NCBI RefSeq assembly: GCF_002305855.1
Contig: NZ_CP022163.1
Location: 4,898,292-4,962,291, forward strand
DNA length: 64,000 nucleotides
Direction: 5' to 3'
DNA from: Melittangium boletus DSM 14713
GTDB lineage: Bacteria > Myxococcota > Myxococcia > Myxococcales > Myxococcaceae
The notes under the pieces are model-generated. The model did no database searches, was not told the origin of the DNA, and saw only the letters and a program-made list of their open reading frames with translations. Below, piece after piece: positions 26,515 through 35,799 of this stretch (positions are counted from its first letter, which is position 1; each line of letters begins with the position of its first letter). The position numbers were made by a program, and so were the translations under genes.

Positions 26515-27714
26515 ATGTTCCTGCCCTTCCTCTATGAATTGCGGCGGCGCGGGGTGCCGGTGGGTGCCCAGGAAGCGGTCGCGCTCGCGGGAGCACTCAA
26601 GGCGGGCCTGCACGACAGCTCGCTGGACGGCTTCTACCACGTGGCGCGCGCGCTGCTCGTGCATGCGGAGACGCACCTGGATGCCTTCGACCAGGCCTTC
26701 CTCACGCACTTCAAGGGCGTGGAGGCGGCGGGGCAGCAGCTCACCGACGAGCTGCTCGAATGGCTCCGGGACGCGCGCGAGCGGCGCGAGCTCTCTCCCG
26801 AGGAGCGGGCGCTCCTGGAGCACTTCGACGCGGAGGAACTGGAGAAGCTCTTCCAGCAGCGCCTGGAGGAGCAGCGCGAGCGGCACGATGGCGGCTCGAA
26901 GTGGATTGGGACGGGAGGCGCGTCGCCCTTTGGCCACTCGGGCCTGCCGCGCGAGGGCTTCCGCGTGGGAGGCGAGGGCGGCGGTGGCAAGAGCGCGATG
27001 AAGCTCGCGGGGGCGCGCGCGTACCAGGGCTACCGGAGTGACGTGGTGCTGGACACGCGGCAGATGGCGCTGGCGCTGCGCAAGCTCCGGGCCTTCTCGC
27101 GCGAGGGCGCTCAGGACGAGCTGGACGTGGAGGGCTCCATCGCGGCCACGGCGAAGAACGCCGGCGAGCTGGAGGTGGTGACGCGCGCGCCGCGCCGCTC
27201 CAACACCCGCGTGGTGCTGATGATGGACGTGGGCGGCTCCATGGACCCCTACGCCCACCTGGTGAGCCGGCTCTTCTCCGTGGCGAAGCAGGCCACGCAC
27301 TTCAAGGAACTGCGCACCTACTACTTCCACAATTGCGTGTACGGCCGCGTGTTCGAGTCCTCCCTGCTCAAGGGGGGCATCAGCGTGCCGGACCTGGTGG
27401 GGCAGCTGGGCCGGCACTACAAGCTGGTGATGGTGGGGGACGCGCTGATGGCGCCCTACGAGCTGACCATGCGCACCAACACCGAGGGCTACTACGCCGG
27501 GGACAACGGCAAGGAAGGCCTGATGTGGTTGATGGACCTGGCGCGGCACTTCGAGCGCAGCGCCTGGCTCAATCCCGAGCCCATCCAGACGTGGCGGGGC
27601 AATACCATTGATGCGGTACGTCGCGTTTTCGACATGTTCCCGTTGACGCTCGAGGGGTTGGGCGAGGCCGTGGCGCACCTGACCAAGGGGCGCACGGCGC
27701 GAGGGCGTCGGTAG
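26515..27714 (+). CDS. VWA/CoxE-like protein, partner of the MoxR ATPase
   Basis: This 399-residue cytoplasmic protein has an N-terminal helical region (about 1-135), a glycine-rich linker, and a C-terminal von Willebrand A domain of the CoxE type. It includes the MIDAS-like motif MMDVGGSMDPY near residues 237-247 (D-x-G-x-S with an atypical Gly in the third place). CoxE-like proteins pair with MoxR ATPases to insert metals or activate oxidoreductases. It is co-transcribed with the upstream MoxR gene. The protein has no signal peptide or membrane segment. The following NmrA-like gene starts 58 bases later and may be a separate unit. Confidence 0.85.
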   Translation: MFLPFLYELRRRGVPVGAQEAVALAGALKAGLHDSSLDGFYHVARALLVHAETHLDAFDQAFLTHFKGVEAAGQQLTDELLEWLRDARERRELSPEERALLEHFDAEELEKLFQQRLEEQRERHDGGSKWIGTGGASPFGHSGLPREGFRVGGEGGGGKSAMKLAGARAYQGYRSDVVLDTRQMALALRKLRAFSREGAQDELDVEGSIAATAKNAGELEVVTRAPRRSNTRVVLMMDVGGSMDPYAHLVSRLFSVAKQATHFKELRTYYFHNCVYGRVFESSLLKGGISVPDLVGQLGRHYKLVMVGDALMAPYELTMRTNTEGYYAGDNGKEGLMWLMDLARHFERSAWLNPEPIQTWRGNTIDAVRRVFDMFPLTLEGLGEAVAHLTKGRTARGRR

Positions 27715-27772
27715 CGACACGTTTTCGGACTAGCGTCGTCTCCCTGTCCACTCGCGGTCGGGGGAGCTGACG

Positions 27773-28633
27773 ATGACGACGATTCTGGTGACGGGTGCCA
27801 CGGGCACCATTGGTTCGCAGGTGGTGGCCGCCCTCAAGGGGCGTGAGGACGTGAAGGTGCGCGTGGCCGTGCGCAGCGCCGCCCAGGCGGACGCGCTGCG
27901 CGGCGGCGGCGTGACGCCCGTGGACTTCGAGTTCAACAAGCCCGAGCTCATCAAGAAGGCCCTCACGGGGGTGGACAAGGTCTTCCTCGTGGTGCCCTTC
28001 GTGGCGGAGCAGGTGGAGCACGGCACGAAGTTCATCGATCAGGCCCAGCAGGCCGGCGTCCGGCACATCGTGAAGCTGTCGGCCCTGGGCAGTGGCGTCG
28101 TGCCCGGCATCGACCTGGGGCGCTGGCACCGCATCGTCGAGCGCTACCTGGCGGGCTCGGGCATCGCGTACACCTTCCTGCGGCCCAACAATTTCATGGA
28201 AAACTTCATCCACATCCATCCTCCGGGCAAGGACGGCAACATCTACCTGCCCATGGGACAAGCCGGGTGCAGCTTCATCGCGGGCGCGGACATCGCCGCG
28301 GTGGGCGTCGCCGCGCTGACCACGCCGGGTCACGAGGGCAAGGCCTACGAGCTGACGGGCCCCGAGGCACTCTCCCTCGCCCAGGCCGCCCACATCCTCT
28401 CCGGCGTGGCGGGCCGCCCGGTGAACTACGTGGATGTGCCGGAGGAGGCCGCGCGCAAGAGCATGCTCGGCGCGGGCATGCCCGGGTGGATGACGGAGGC
28501 GTTGTTGGAGTTGAACGCCCTGGGCAGGGCGGGCCACGCCGCGCGGGTGACGGACTCGGTCCAGCGGGTGCTCGGCCGCGCGCCCACGGGCTTCGCCCAG
28601 TTCGCCCAGACGCACGCCGCGCGCTGGAAGTAG
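27773..28633 (+). CDS. NmrA/SDR-family NAD(P)-binding oxidoreductase
   Basis: This is a 286-residue atypical short-chain dehydrogenase of the NmrA type. The dinucleotide loop GATGTIG lies at 8-14, and the later motifs VKLSALGS and TFLRPNNFMENF resemble NAD(P)H-quinone reductase and redox-sensing NmrA members. There is no classical Tyr-x-x-x-Lys active site, so it may bind NADP rather than catalyse classical reduction. The AGCTGACG upstream of the ATG offers only a weak ribosome binding site. Together with the adjacent organic hydroperoxide resistance gene it could belong to an oxidative-stress response. Its function is inferred from family only. Confidence 0.85.
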   Translation: MTTILVTGATGTIGSQVVAALKGREDVKVRVAVRSAAQADALRGGGVTPVDFEFNKPELIKKALTGVDKVFLVVPFVAEQVEHGTKFIDQAQQAGVRHIVKLSALGSGVVPGIDLGRWHRIVERYLAGSGIAYTFLRPNNFMENFIHIHPPGKDGNIYLPMGQAGCSFIAGADIAAVGVAALTTPGHEGKAYELTGPEALSLAQAAHILSGVAGRPVNYVDVPEEAARKSMLGAGMPGWMTEALLELNALGRAGHAARVTDSVQRVLGRAPTGFAQFAQTHAARWK

Positions 28634-28722
28634 CTCCGGGTGGGAATTAGCGATGCGAGAGAGGGGCGGGCCGATTAGAACGGCGGCCCATCCTCGCGGT
28701 CCCACCCAGAAGGAGTCTTCTC

Positions 28723-29163
28723 ATGGCCCCTGTTTCCATCCAGCCGCTCTACACCACCTCCGCCACCTCGAACGGTGGCCGCAACGGCCGCGTCCGCTCG
28801 GACAACGGCACGGTGGACTTTCCTCTCACCATGCCCAAGGCGCTCGGTGGCCCCGAGACCCCGGGCTCCACCAACCCCGAGCAGCTCTTCGCCGCGGGCT
28901 ACTCCGCGTGTTTCGAGGGCGCGCTGCGCCTGGTGGCGCGCAACATGAAGAAGTCCATCAGCGACGCGCACATCACCGCCAAGGTGACCATCGGCAAGAC
29001 GCCGGAGGGCGGCTTCGGTCTGGCGACCGAGCTGCACGGCAAGATCTCCGGCGTGTCGGCGGCCGAGGCCCAGGAGCTGATGGAGGCGGCGCACAAGGTG
29101 TGCCCGTACTCGGTGGCCACCCGGGGCAACATGGACGTGAAGCTCACGTCCGAGGCGGCCTGA
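28723..29163 (+). CDS. ohr: Organic hydroperoxide resistance protein Ohr
   Basis: This 146-residue peroxidase of the OsmC/Ohr family reduces fatty-acid and organic hydroperoxides using a reactive Cys pair. The first Cys is in the AAGYSACFEGAL block (about 57-68) and the second in KVCPYSVATRGN (about 125-136). The size, the N-terminal PLYTTSATSNGG and the GLATELHG strand match Ohr rather than OsmC. The ATG at 28723 has AAGGAG upstream. No OhrR (MarR-type) regulator is next to it. The gene lies in a gap of under 100 bases after the NmrA-like gene and is followed by a strong hairpin. Confidence 0.93.
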   Translation: MAPVSIQPLYTTSATSNGGRNGRVRSDNGTVDFPLTMPKALGGPETPGSTNPEQLFAAGYSACFEGALRLVARNMKKSISDAHITAKVTIGKTPEGGFGLATELHGKISGVSAAEAQELMEAAHKVCPYSVATRGNMDVKLTSEAA

Positions 29164-29175
29164 GTCCATCCGCGC

Positions 29176-29203
29176 GGGGCCGGGCGCTTCACGTCCCGGC
29201 CCC
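29176..29203 (+). terminator. Hairpin terminator after ohr
   Basis: A perfect 9-bp inverted repeat (GGGGCCGGG and CCCGGCCCC) with a 10-base loop starts 13 bases after the ohr stop. A loosely T-rich stretch follows (GTCGTTCCTTCCGTT). The hairpin lies between convergent genes and can act in both directions. Confidence 0.6.
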
Positions 29204-29220
29204 CGCCGTCGTTCCTTCCG

Positions 29221-30396
29221 TTACTTCGCGCCCTCGAGCCACGTGCCCCAGCGCACGAGCCGCACGCCGCCTTCGGGCTCGCGCTTGCCGCCCGGGCCCA
29301 CGCGCTCGGTGCCCTCGGCGAGCGCCTGGAAGCGCGCCTCGCGGGCGAGGCCCGACAGTTGGGGGCTCCAGGGGTCCGCGGCGACCGTCTCCGAATAGAC
29401 GCGCTGGGTGCCTTCCTCGCTCATCGTGCGCTGCACGCCGATCGTGGGCACTTCATGGCCCTCCACGCTGAACGTGCCCGGTGTGCCGGACGCCACGGAC
29501 GGCGGCGGCCAGTCGCCCGCGGTCAGCGCTTCCCACGCCAGGCCCATCAGCACCTCCTCGAGCGGCTCGGCCTCGGCCTCCGCGAGGTCCGTGCACGGAG
29601 CCGCCTGGGTGTCGATGGGGCGCTCGGTGCGCAGCAGGTAGCCGCGCTCGGCGCCGAAGCACACGCGCTGCAGCGTGGGCATGGGCTCCAGGTCCACGCG
29701 CCGGTCGTACCAGGTGCCCGGGCCCAGTGGCCGCTCCAGCGAGGGCACGGCGCCGCTCGCCGAGCCCTCTCCCGCCTTGAACTCGACCAGGTCCAGCGTG
29801 AGTCCTCCCGGCACGCGGAAGCCCGCGGACTCGGTGGCGGCCTGGAGCAGGCCCCGGGTGAGGTAGAGCGGTCCCGGCTCCTTCGTGTACAGGCGGCTGA
29901 CGAGGTTGCCGTCCACCGGGCGGTCATCCTTCACGTAGCGCAGCCCCTCCCAGGTGCGCTGGGCGACCGTGGCGCGCTCGGCGGAGGGCTCTCCGAGCGG
30001 GGACACCTCGATGGGGTGCGTCTCGTCCGCGCGCACGGGCAGCACCACGTCCTGGGCGAGCCGCGTCTGGGGCAGGGCCTGGCCGGCCTCGTCCCGGAAG
30101 GAGAGCTGGAGCCACACCCAGGGCCGCTGCACGGCCACCACCGCCAGCGTCACCCGTCCCTTGAGCTCGCGGGGCGTCCCACCCCGCTCCATGCTGCCCT
30201 GGTGCGCGGAGAAGGCGTAGGTGACGGTGTCGCCCACCCGCGCGTTCCGCCAGCCGTTCTCCGGGGCCGTCGTGGCCTGGGCGGACGAGGATTCGGAGGC
30301 GGAGGGGCCGCTGGACTTCGAGGTCATACAGCCGGGCAGGAGCAGCAGGGCCGCGCCGAGCAGCGCGCGAGCAGGGGACGGAGGGCGCATTCGCAT
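29221..30396 (-). CDS. Uncharacterised lipoprotein (391 aa)
   Basis: This 391-residue lipoprotein has a signal peptide and lipobox LPGC near residue 23, followed by a Ser/Ala-rich tether. The mature part begins with WRNARVGDTVTYAFSA and is dominated by beta-strand patterns. I do not recognise a catalytic motif. It resembles a group of myxobacterial lipoproteins, possibly the DUF6068 type, but that name is uncertain. It is divergent from the DUF4139 gene and the two start codons are 58 bases apart, so they may share control. Confidence 0.6.
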   Translation of the reverse strand: MRMRPPSPARALLGAALLLLPGCMTSKSSGPSASESSSAQATTAPENGWRNARVGDTVTYAFSAHQGSMERGGTPRELKGRVTLAVVAVQRPWVWLQLSFRDEAGQALPQTRLAQDVVLPVRADETHPIEVSPLGEPSAERATVAQRTWEGLRYVKDDRPVDGNLVSRLYTKEPGPLYLTRGLLQAATESAGFRVPGGLTLDLVEFKAGEGSASGAVPSLERPLGPGTWYDRRVDLEPMPTLQRVCFGAERGYLLRTERPIDTQAAPCTDLAEAEAEPLEEVLMGLAWEALTAGDWPPPSVASGTPGTFSVEGHEVPTIGVQRTMSEEGTQRVYSETVAADPWSPQLSGLAREARFQALAEGTERVGPGGKREPEGGVRLVRWGTWLEGAK

Positions 30397-30454
30397 GGGG
30401 GACTTGATACACCGGGAGTGAGAGTCCTCGCATCTTTACGCTGGAGCCGCGTGC

Positions 30455-32455
30455 ATGCCTCCCTCCCTGCCCATCCGCCGCGTCGTCCTCTACAAACATG
30501 GTGTTGGCTACTTCGAGCGCCAGGGCAAGGTGGAGGGCAGTGACACGCTCCACCTGGACTTCAAGGCGCGGGACATGAACGACGTCCTCAAGTCCATGAC
30601 GGTGTTGGACTTGTCGGGCGGCTCGGTGTCGGCGGTGAGCTACGACTCCACCAAGCCCCTGGAGCAGCTCCTCCAGGAGGCCACCCTGCGCATCCCCGAT
30701 GACGGCGGCATCACGGCGCTGCTGGCGCAGGTGAAGGGCGCGCGGGTGAGCGTGCGCGTGGGCAAGGAGCAGCACGTGGAGGGCGTCATCGTGGGGCTCG
30801 AGTGCCTGCCCCTCATCGAGGGCAAGGTGGCCGTGGAGCGGCCCTTCCTGACGCTGCTGGTGGGCGCGTCCCTGCGCAGCTTCGACCTGCTGGACGTGGC
30901 GGAGCTCACCTTCCTGGATGACGCGGTGCGCGAGGACCTGGAGTTCTACCTGGCCACGGTGTTGTCCTCGTACAAGAAGGACACCAAGCGGGTGTCGGTG
31001 CTCACCTCGGGCGAGGGCTCGCGCGACCTGTTCGTCTCCTACGTGCTGGAGGCGCCGGTGTGGAAGACGAGCTACCGCATCCTGATGGAGGAGGGGGAGA
31101 AGCCCCTGCTCCAGGGTTGGGCGGTGGTGGACAACACGGGGGACGAGGACTGGGAGCAGGTGGACCTGGCGCTCATCGCGGGGCTGCCGGTGTCCTTCGT
31201 GCACGACCTGTACAACCCGCGCTACCTCAAGCGGCCCGTGGTGGAGGTGCGCACGGAGGCGGCCGCGGCGCCCGTCATCCCCGAGGAGGACTACGGGACG
31301 CTGGGCGAGGCGGAGGCGGAGGCCCCCATGGAGGTGGAGATGGCGATGGCGCCCATGGCCGCGCCCGCGCTCGCGCCCATGCGCGCGGCGCCCGGGGGCG
31401 GCGGCCCGGTGTTCGGCAGGCGTGAGGCGCGCGAGCGCAGCGCGGCGGTGAAGACGGTGACGAAGGAGGTGGGGGACTTGTTCGAGTACCGGGTGGACCA
31501 CCCGGTGACGGTGCACCGCAACCAGAGCGCGCTGGTGCCCATCCTCCACCGCACCTTCGAGGGGCGGCGGGTGCTGCTCTACAACCGCGCCACGCGCGAG
31601 AAGAACCCCATGGCGTGCATCGAGCTGAAGAACACCACGGGGCTCACGCTGGAGGGCGGCCCGGTGACGGTGACGGACGCGGACACCTACGTGGGCGAGG
31701 CCATGCTGGACACGATGAAGCCGGACGATCGGCGCTTCGTGCCGTACGCGGTGGAGCTCGGGTGCGCCGTGTCGGTGGAAGACGCGATGGAGGAGGGGCC
31801 GGTGCGCCGGGCGGTGGTGGCCCGGGGCGTGCTGACGGTGGAGTTCTTCCACTTCCGCCGCACCCACTATGTCATTCGCAACAAGGCCAGGCGCGCGCAG
31901 ACGCTCTACCTGGAGCACCCGCGCGCGGGCTGGCAGCTCGAGGACACGCGCGAGCCCGACGAGACCACGGACAACTTCTGGCGCTTCAAGCGCGAGCTGG
32001 AGTCCGGCGCGAGCGAGGACTTCGCCGTCACCGAGACGTCGCGCAACCAGCGCACGTACATGCTCACCCACACGGGGTTGGACGACGTGGCCCTCTTCCT
32101 GAGCTCGGGCTTCATCGACGAGCGCGTGGCCGAGGGCCTGCGCGAGGTCGCCGCCCTGCGCGAGAAGCTGGCCCAGCTCACCGAGGAGGAGCGGCGCCGC
32201 TTCGAGGAGCGCACGCAGCTCTTCGAGGATCAGAAGCGCATCCGGGCCAACATCGACTCGCTCAAGAGCGGCGGCTCGCAGCGCGAGCTGTCCGAGCGTT
32301 TCGTGGCGAAGCTCAACGAGCAGGAGGACCGGCTGGAGGCGCTGGCCCGGGAGCTGGAGCAACTGGCCCAGGGCAAGCGCGAGGCGCAGGAGGCCGTCAA
32401 CCGCACCCTCCAGTCCCTGGCCTTCACCTCGGACCTGGGCACGCCCCGGGGCTGA
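30455..32455 (+). CDS. DUF4139 domain-containing protein
   Basis: This 666-residue protein has no signal peptide. It opens with the strand VVLYKHGVGYFERQG, followed by a DUF4139 core spread over most of its length, including PVWKTSYRIL and the WAVVDNTGDEDW motif near the middle. A low-complexity Glu/Ala/Pro/Met stretch (about 275-320) separates two halves, and the C-terminal about 110 residues form a coiled coil. DUF4139 proteins include the mucoidy inhibitor A group; their molecular role is not established. The start ATG at 30455 follows CTGGAG. The gene ends six bases before the convergent esterase gene. Confidence 0.8.
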   Translation: MPPSLPIRRVVLYKHGVGYFERQGKVEGSDTLHLDFKARDMNDVLKSMTVLDLSGGSVSAVSYDSTKPLEQLLQEATLRIPDDGGITALLAQVKGARVSVRVGKEQHVEGVIVGLECLPLIEGKVAVERPFLTLLVGASLRSFDLLDVAELTFLDDAVREDLEFYLATVLSSYKKDTKRVSVLTSGEGSRDLFVSYVLEAPVWKTSYRILMEEGEKPLLQGWAVVDNTGDEDWEQVDLALIAGLPVSFVHDLYNPRYLKRPVVEVRTEAAAAPVIPEEDYGTLGEAEAEAPMEVEMAMAPMAAPALAPMRAAPGGGGPVFGRREARERSAAVKTVTKEVGDLFEYRVDHPVTVHRNQSALVPILHRTFEGRRVLLYNRATREKNPMACIELKNTTGLTLEGGPVTVTDADTYVGEAMLDTMKPDDRRFVPYAVELGCAVSVEDAMEEGPVRRAVVARGVLTVEFFHFRRTHYVIRNKARRAQTLYLEHPRAGWQLEDTREPDETTDNFWRFKRELESGASEDFAVTETSRNQRTYMLTHTGLDDVALFLSSGFIDERVAEGLREVAALREKLAQLTEEERRRFEERTQLFEDQKRIRANIDSLKSGGSQRELSERFVAKLNEQEDRLEALARELEQLAQGKREAQEAVNRTLQSLAFTSDLGTPRG

Positions 32456-32461
32456 GCCGCC

Positions 32462-34192
32462 TCAGGAGCGCTCGAGCACGAGCGGCGTCCAGTCCTCGTC
32501 CATCTGCAGGCGGGGCACGGTGACGCCGCCATCCGGCGCGGCGATGACGGTGCCGTGCGCCGCGCCGAAGGTCCAGCGGATGCGCTCGCCCGGCAGGCAC
32601 TGGAAGCGCTGCACGCGCCGGGGCGTCACGTCCACCACCGGCGTGCCGACGACGCCCGCGCCCCGCACCGCGCGCAGCGGCATCACGAAGCGCCGGGTCG
32701 AGTCCACCAGCCGCGTGGCGTCCCAGCGCAGCGAGCGGTTGATCATCCCCGCCACGTCTCCGTCCCAGCCCGTGTCGCCCGCCACCTTGGGATCTCCCGC
32801 GTAGCCGGAGTCCAGGCGCCTCGGCTGACGGCCGTTGCCGCCCCGGCCTGGGTCCCCATCCCACGTCGAGCGGCTGAACGCGGGGAAGGCCAGGTCCCTG
32901 CGCAGGAAGGACTTGGGGTCCGAGCGGGGGTTCCATCCCCGGTCCCACCAGCGCGCGCCGAGCCAGGGATCCGGCTCGGTGTGGCCGCCCTCGTCCCAGA
33001 CGGCGACGTGGCCGATGTGCCGCAGTTGCAGCGTGTCGTAGAAGGACGCGCCCGTGAGGGTGCTGGGCCCCACCACGGAGCCGAAGTGGATGATGGGGTC
33101 GTCCTTGCCGTGCTCCAGGAAGAGGAACTGCGCGCGCGCGCCGGTGTCGTCGCGCAGGGCGCGCGTCATGTCCAGGCGGCTCCAGACGCCCAGCCCGTCC
33201 GCCTCGGGCACTTCCTCCTCGGGCATGCCCCAGAGCGAGGCGAGCTGCGCGAGCCGCCACGGACGGTGCGCTCGCGCCACGGGCTGCGCGTGCCGGGCGA
33301 ACACCCCGGCGAAGTGCCGCGAGTCCAGCAGCCCGAGCGACAGCGCGCCCGCGCCGCCCATGGAGTCTCCCTCCACGAAGACGCGATGGGGATCCGCCCC
33401 GGGGTAGCTGCGCAGCACCCACTCGAGCAGCGCCAGCACCCGTCGCGCGGTGTACGGCGGAATCCTGCCCTCCACGGCCGGGCCCTTGGGCAGGTTCTCC
33501 GAGTAGCCCCACCAATAGGTGAGGTGGGGATCGCTCGGCTCGATGACGAAGCGGTCCGGGGAGGTGCGCGCCACGGGCGGCCAGTTGCCCACTCCGTGCA
33601 GGGTCACCGTCACCGGCAGCCGCCGGCCCGCCGTGGCCGCGAGCGGCACCGTCACCACCGCCGCGAAGGTGCGCCCCGCGTAGCCGGGGCTGTCCAGCCA
33701 CGTGTCCGTGGTCTGCTCCAGCGTCAGCCGCACGCTGCCGGGCAGCTCCTCGCGCTGGATGATGCGCGGCTCGGGCGTGTGCAGCGTGTCCTGGATGGTG
33801 AGCTTCATCCGCTCGCGCGCCGTGTCGGCGCCATCCACGGCGGAGAAGGTCACCTCGTGGCTCGTCCCGCCCTGGATGAAGTCGGGCTGGAAGGTGAGCG
33901 TGCGCGACGGCTCGTCCCACCGCGCCCCCGGGGGCATGCCCTCCGCGAAGACCCGCGTCCCCGGCCGGCCTCCCTCCACCTGCACCGTGATGCGCAGCAG
34001 CTCGCCCTCGTCCACGTCCTGGGCCGGGGGCACCCGCAGCACGAGCGTGGAGCGGTTCTTGGGGACCAACGGATCGAGCTCCGATCGGGCGGCCTCGGAG
34101 CGGGGTGAATCCCAGAGCCACAAGGTCATCAGCCCGAGCACCACGAGCGGCTGCCGCGGAATGCAAGAGCGGATCATTCTTCCCCAACGCAT
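32462..34192 (-). CDS. Secreted Ig-like plus alpha/beta hydrolase protein
   Basis: This is a 576-residue exported protein. After a signal sequence (about 1-35), residues about 45-135 resemble a putative Ig (He_PIG-like) domain, with MPPGARWDEPSRTLTFQPD. Residues about 165-400 form an alpha/beta hydrolase with VEGDSMGGAGAL (GDSMG nucleophile elbow) near 271-282 and EHGKDD as acid region; a His in DEGGHTEPD could complete the triad. The rest is a beta-rich tail. This fits secreted esterases and polyester depolymerases. GAGGAC lies seven bases before the ATG. The hydrolase is convergent with the DUF4139 gene. Substrate is unknown; membrane lipid or polyester is possible. Confidence 0.78.
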   Translation of the reverse strand: MRWGRMIRSCIPRQPLVVLGLMTLWLWDSPRSEAARSELDPLVPKNRSTLVLRVPPAQDVDEGELLRITVQVEGGRPGTRVFAEGMPPGARWDEPSRTLTFQPDFIQGGTSHEVTFSAVDGADTARERMKLTIQDTLHTPEPRIIQREELPGSVRLTLEQTTDTWLDSPGYAGRTFAAVVTVPLAATAGRRLPVTVTLHGVGNWPPVARTSPDRFVIEPSDPHLTYWWGYSENLPKGPAVEGRIPPYTARRVLALLEWVLRSYPGADPHRVFVEGDSMGGAGALSLGLLDSRHFAGVFARHAQPVARAHRPWRLAQLASLWGMPEEEVPEADGLGVWSRLDMTRALRDDTGARAQFLFLEHGKDDPIIHFGSVVGPSTLTGASFYDTLQLRHIGHVAVWDEGGHTEPDPWLGARWWDRGWNPRSDPKSFLRRDLAFPAFSRSTWDGDPGRGGNGRQPRRLDSGYAGDPKVAGDTGWDGDVAGMINRSLRWDATRLVDSTRRFVMPLRAVRGAGVVGTPVVDVTPRRVQRFQCLPGERIRWTFGAAHGTVIAAPDGGVTVPRLQMDEDWTPLVLERS

Positions 34193-34337
34193 CGTGCAAC
34201 GTCCTCACGGGCGGCCTTCGAGGAGCGGAGCGTTCCTCGGACCGCGGTCAGATATCAGTGAGCAAATGCCATGCCCTGGCGCGTGCGCCAAACAGACGTT
34301 TCATCCCGTTCGTTCCCGACGGCGGCGGGGGTCGCTC

Positions 34338-35099
34338 TCACGGATGGTGGGGGTGCAACCGATGCCTCCACCCCGAGCGCCGCAGGGTGAGCTCATGGTT
34401 CTCGAAGAGTTTCACCAGGACGAGTCCCGCGACGAAGCCTCCCACGTGGGCCCACACCGCCACACCGCTGCCGCCCTCGGCCTCGAGCGAGTTGAGCTGG
34501 GGCAGGCCGGTGATGACCTGGACGCCGAACCACCAGAGGAGCACCAACCACGCGGGCAGAGGGACCAGGAAGAAGAAGAAGAGCATGTTGACCCGGACGC
34601 GCGGGTAGAGCACCAGGTAGGCGCCCATGATGCCGGAGATGGCGCCCGAGGCTCCCACCATGGGTACGGGCGAGGTGGGATCCACCACCACCTGGGCCAG
34701 GGCCGCCGCCAGGCCGCACACGAGGTAGAAGACGAGGAAGCGCAGCCGCCCCATGCTGTCCTCCACGTTGTTGCCGAACACCCAGAAGAAGAGGCAGTTG
34801 CCCAGGATGTGGCCCCAACTGCCATGCAGGAACATGGAGGTGAGGGGGGTGAGGAGGTTGATGGCCTCGCGGTCCACCACGCAGGCCAGCCCCACGCCAA
34901 TGGGCACGCCCAACCCCACGGGGGCCAGTCCGGTCAGCTCTCCGGGCACGAGCCCCAGGTTGCACACACTGGCCGCCAGGGCCACCTCGTTCAGCCCCGC
35001 CCCCTGGAGCCACACCCAGGTGGCCCCGATGGCTCCGAGCAGCAGGTAGGTGATGATGGGCGTGCGCAGCGTGGGGTTGTCGTCACTGAGGGGAATCAT
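34338..35099 (-). CDS. Rhomboid family intramembrane serine protease
   Basis: This 253-residue membrane protein has six or more segments. The rhomboid hallmarks are present: MFLHGSWGHILGN in the middle, GASGAISG carrying the catalytic serine, and WAHVGGFVAG carrying the catalytic His. The loop before the Ser, VPMVGASG, is intact, so an active protease is expected. It cuts transmembrane segments of substrates that cannot be named from sequence. The start at 35099 has only GGGGG as a ribosome binding site. The gene follows the YkgJ gene on the same strand, 87 bases downstream. Confidence 0.92.
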   Translation of the reverse strand: MIPLSDDNPTLRTPIITYLLLGAIGATWVWLQGAGLNEVALAASVCNLGLVPGELTGLAPVGLGVPIGVGLACVVDREAINLLTPLTSMFLHGSWGHILGNCLFFWVFGNNVEDSMGRLRFLVFYLVCGLAAALAQVVVDPTSPVPMVGASGAISGIMGAYLVLYPRVRVNMLFFFFLVPLPAWLVLLWWFGVQVITGLPQLNSLEAEGGSGVAVWAHVGGFVAGLVLVKLFENHELTLRRSGWRHRLHPHHP

Positions 35100-35186
35100 C
35101 GGATGGCCCCCATCATGTGCATGAAGTCCCGCCGGGCCACGGGTTTCCTCTTCCGTGTGTGGCGGCGGACGTCTCGCGCGGGGGGC

Positions 35187-35708
35187 TCACTCGCGCAGGT
35201 GGAGCTTGCGCACCAGCTCCTCGTATTTCTCGGGCGACAGGTTGGAGCGCTGGAGGGCCTGGCGCAGCGCTTCTCCCTTTTTGTACACGGCCGAGAAACC
35301 ACACTCCGGCAGGAATTCCGGCAGGGCCTCGTAGACGAGGTTGCGCGGGTAGTCGCGGCACATGCCCGGCCGGCTGTCGTAGGAGTCACACTGCTTCGTC
35401 GCCGGGTCGTAGTGCGTGCAGCGGAAGACGAGGAGCTTGTGCCGGCGATCCTCTCCCGTGTGCTCGAAGCCGTTGACGAGCCGGTGCCAGGTGAGGGTGA
35501 GCCAGCGCAGCGAGCGCAGGGAGAAGACGGGCCGGCTCACGGCGATGACGGGGGACTCGCAGCAGCGGCCGCACCCGGTGCAGGAGCCCTTGAGGCGGTA
35601 GCGCGGCTCGCCCCGGGCCTTGAGCAGCAGGCGGGTCAAGACCAGATCAATGGTGTAGCGCAGCAGCGCGATGCGCTTGATGCCCCGGCGGATGGGCCCG
35701 TCCTTCAT
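35187..35708 (-). CDS. YkgJ family cysteine cluster protein
   Basis: This is a 173-residue soluble protein. A Cys cluster CTGCGRCCESP near residues 40-50 and later F-R-C-x-H-Y, Q-C-x-S-Y and PGMCRDYPR give the C-x2-C-x2-C-C ... C ... C ... C spacing of the YkgJ (UPF0153) family, which probably binds an iron-sulphur or zinc cluster. The start at 35708 is supported by GGAGGG upstream; longer readings toward 35891 run into the divergent lipoprotein gene. The family role is unclear; some members are linked to protein or RNA modification. Confidence 0.85.
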   Translation of the reverse strand: MKDGPIRRGIKRIALLRYTIDLVLTRLLLKARGEPRYRLKGSCTGCGRCCESPVIAVSRPVFSLRSLRWLTLTWHRLVNGFEHTGEDRRHKLLVFRCTHYDPATKQCDSYDSRPGMCRDYPRNLVYEALPEFLPECGFSAVYKKGEALRQALQRSNLSPEKYEELVRKLHLRE

Positions 35709-35799
35709 GTCGCCCTCCAGTCTAGTCCGGGGCTCCCTCCTGGCGTCCAGGGGAGGCCCGTGCTTCAAATCACCCCCCTCCATTCCGCAGGGAGGGTTC

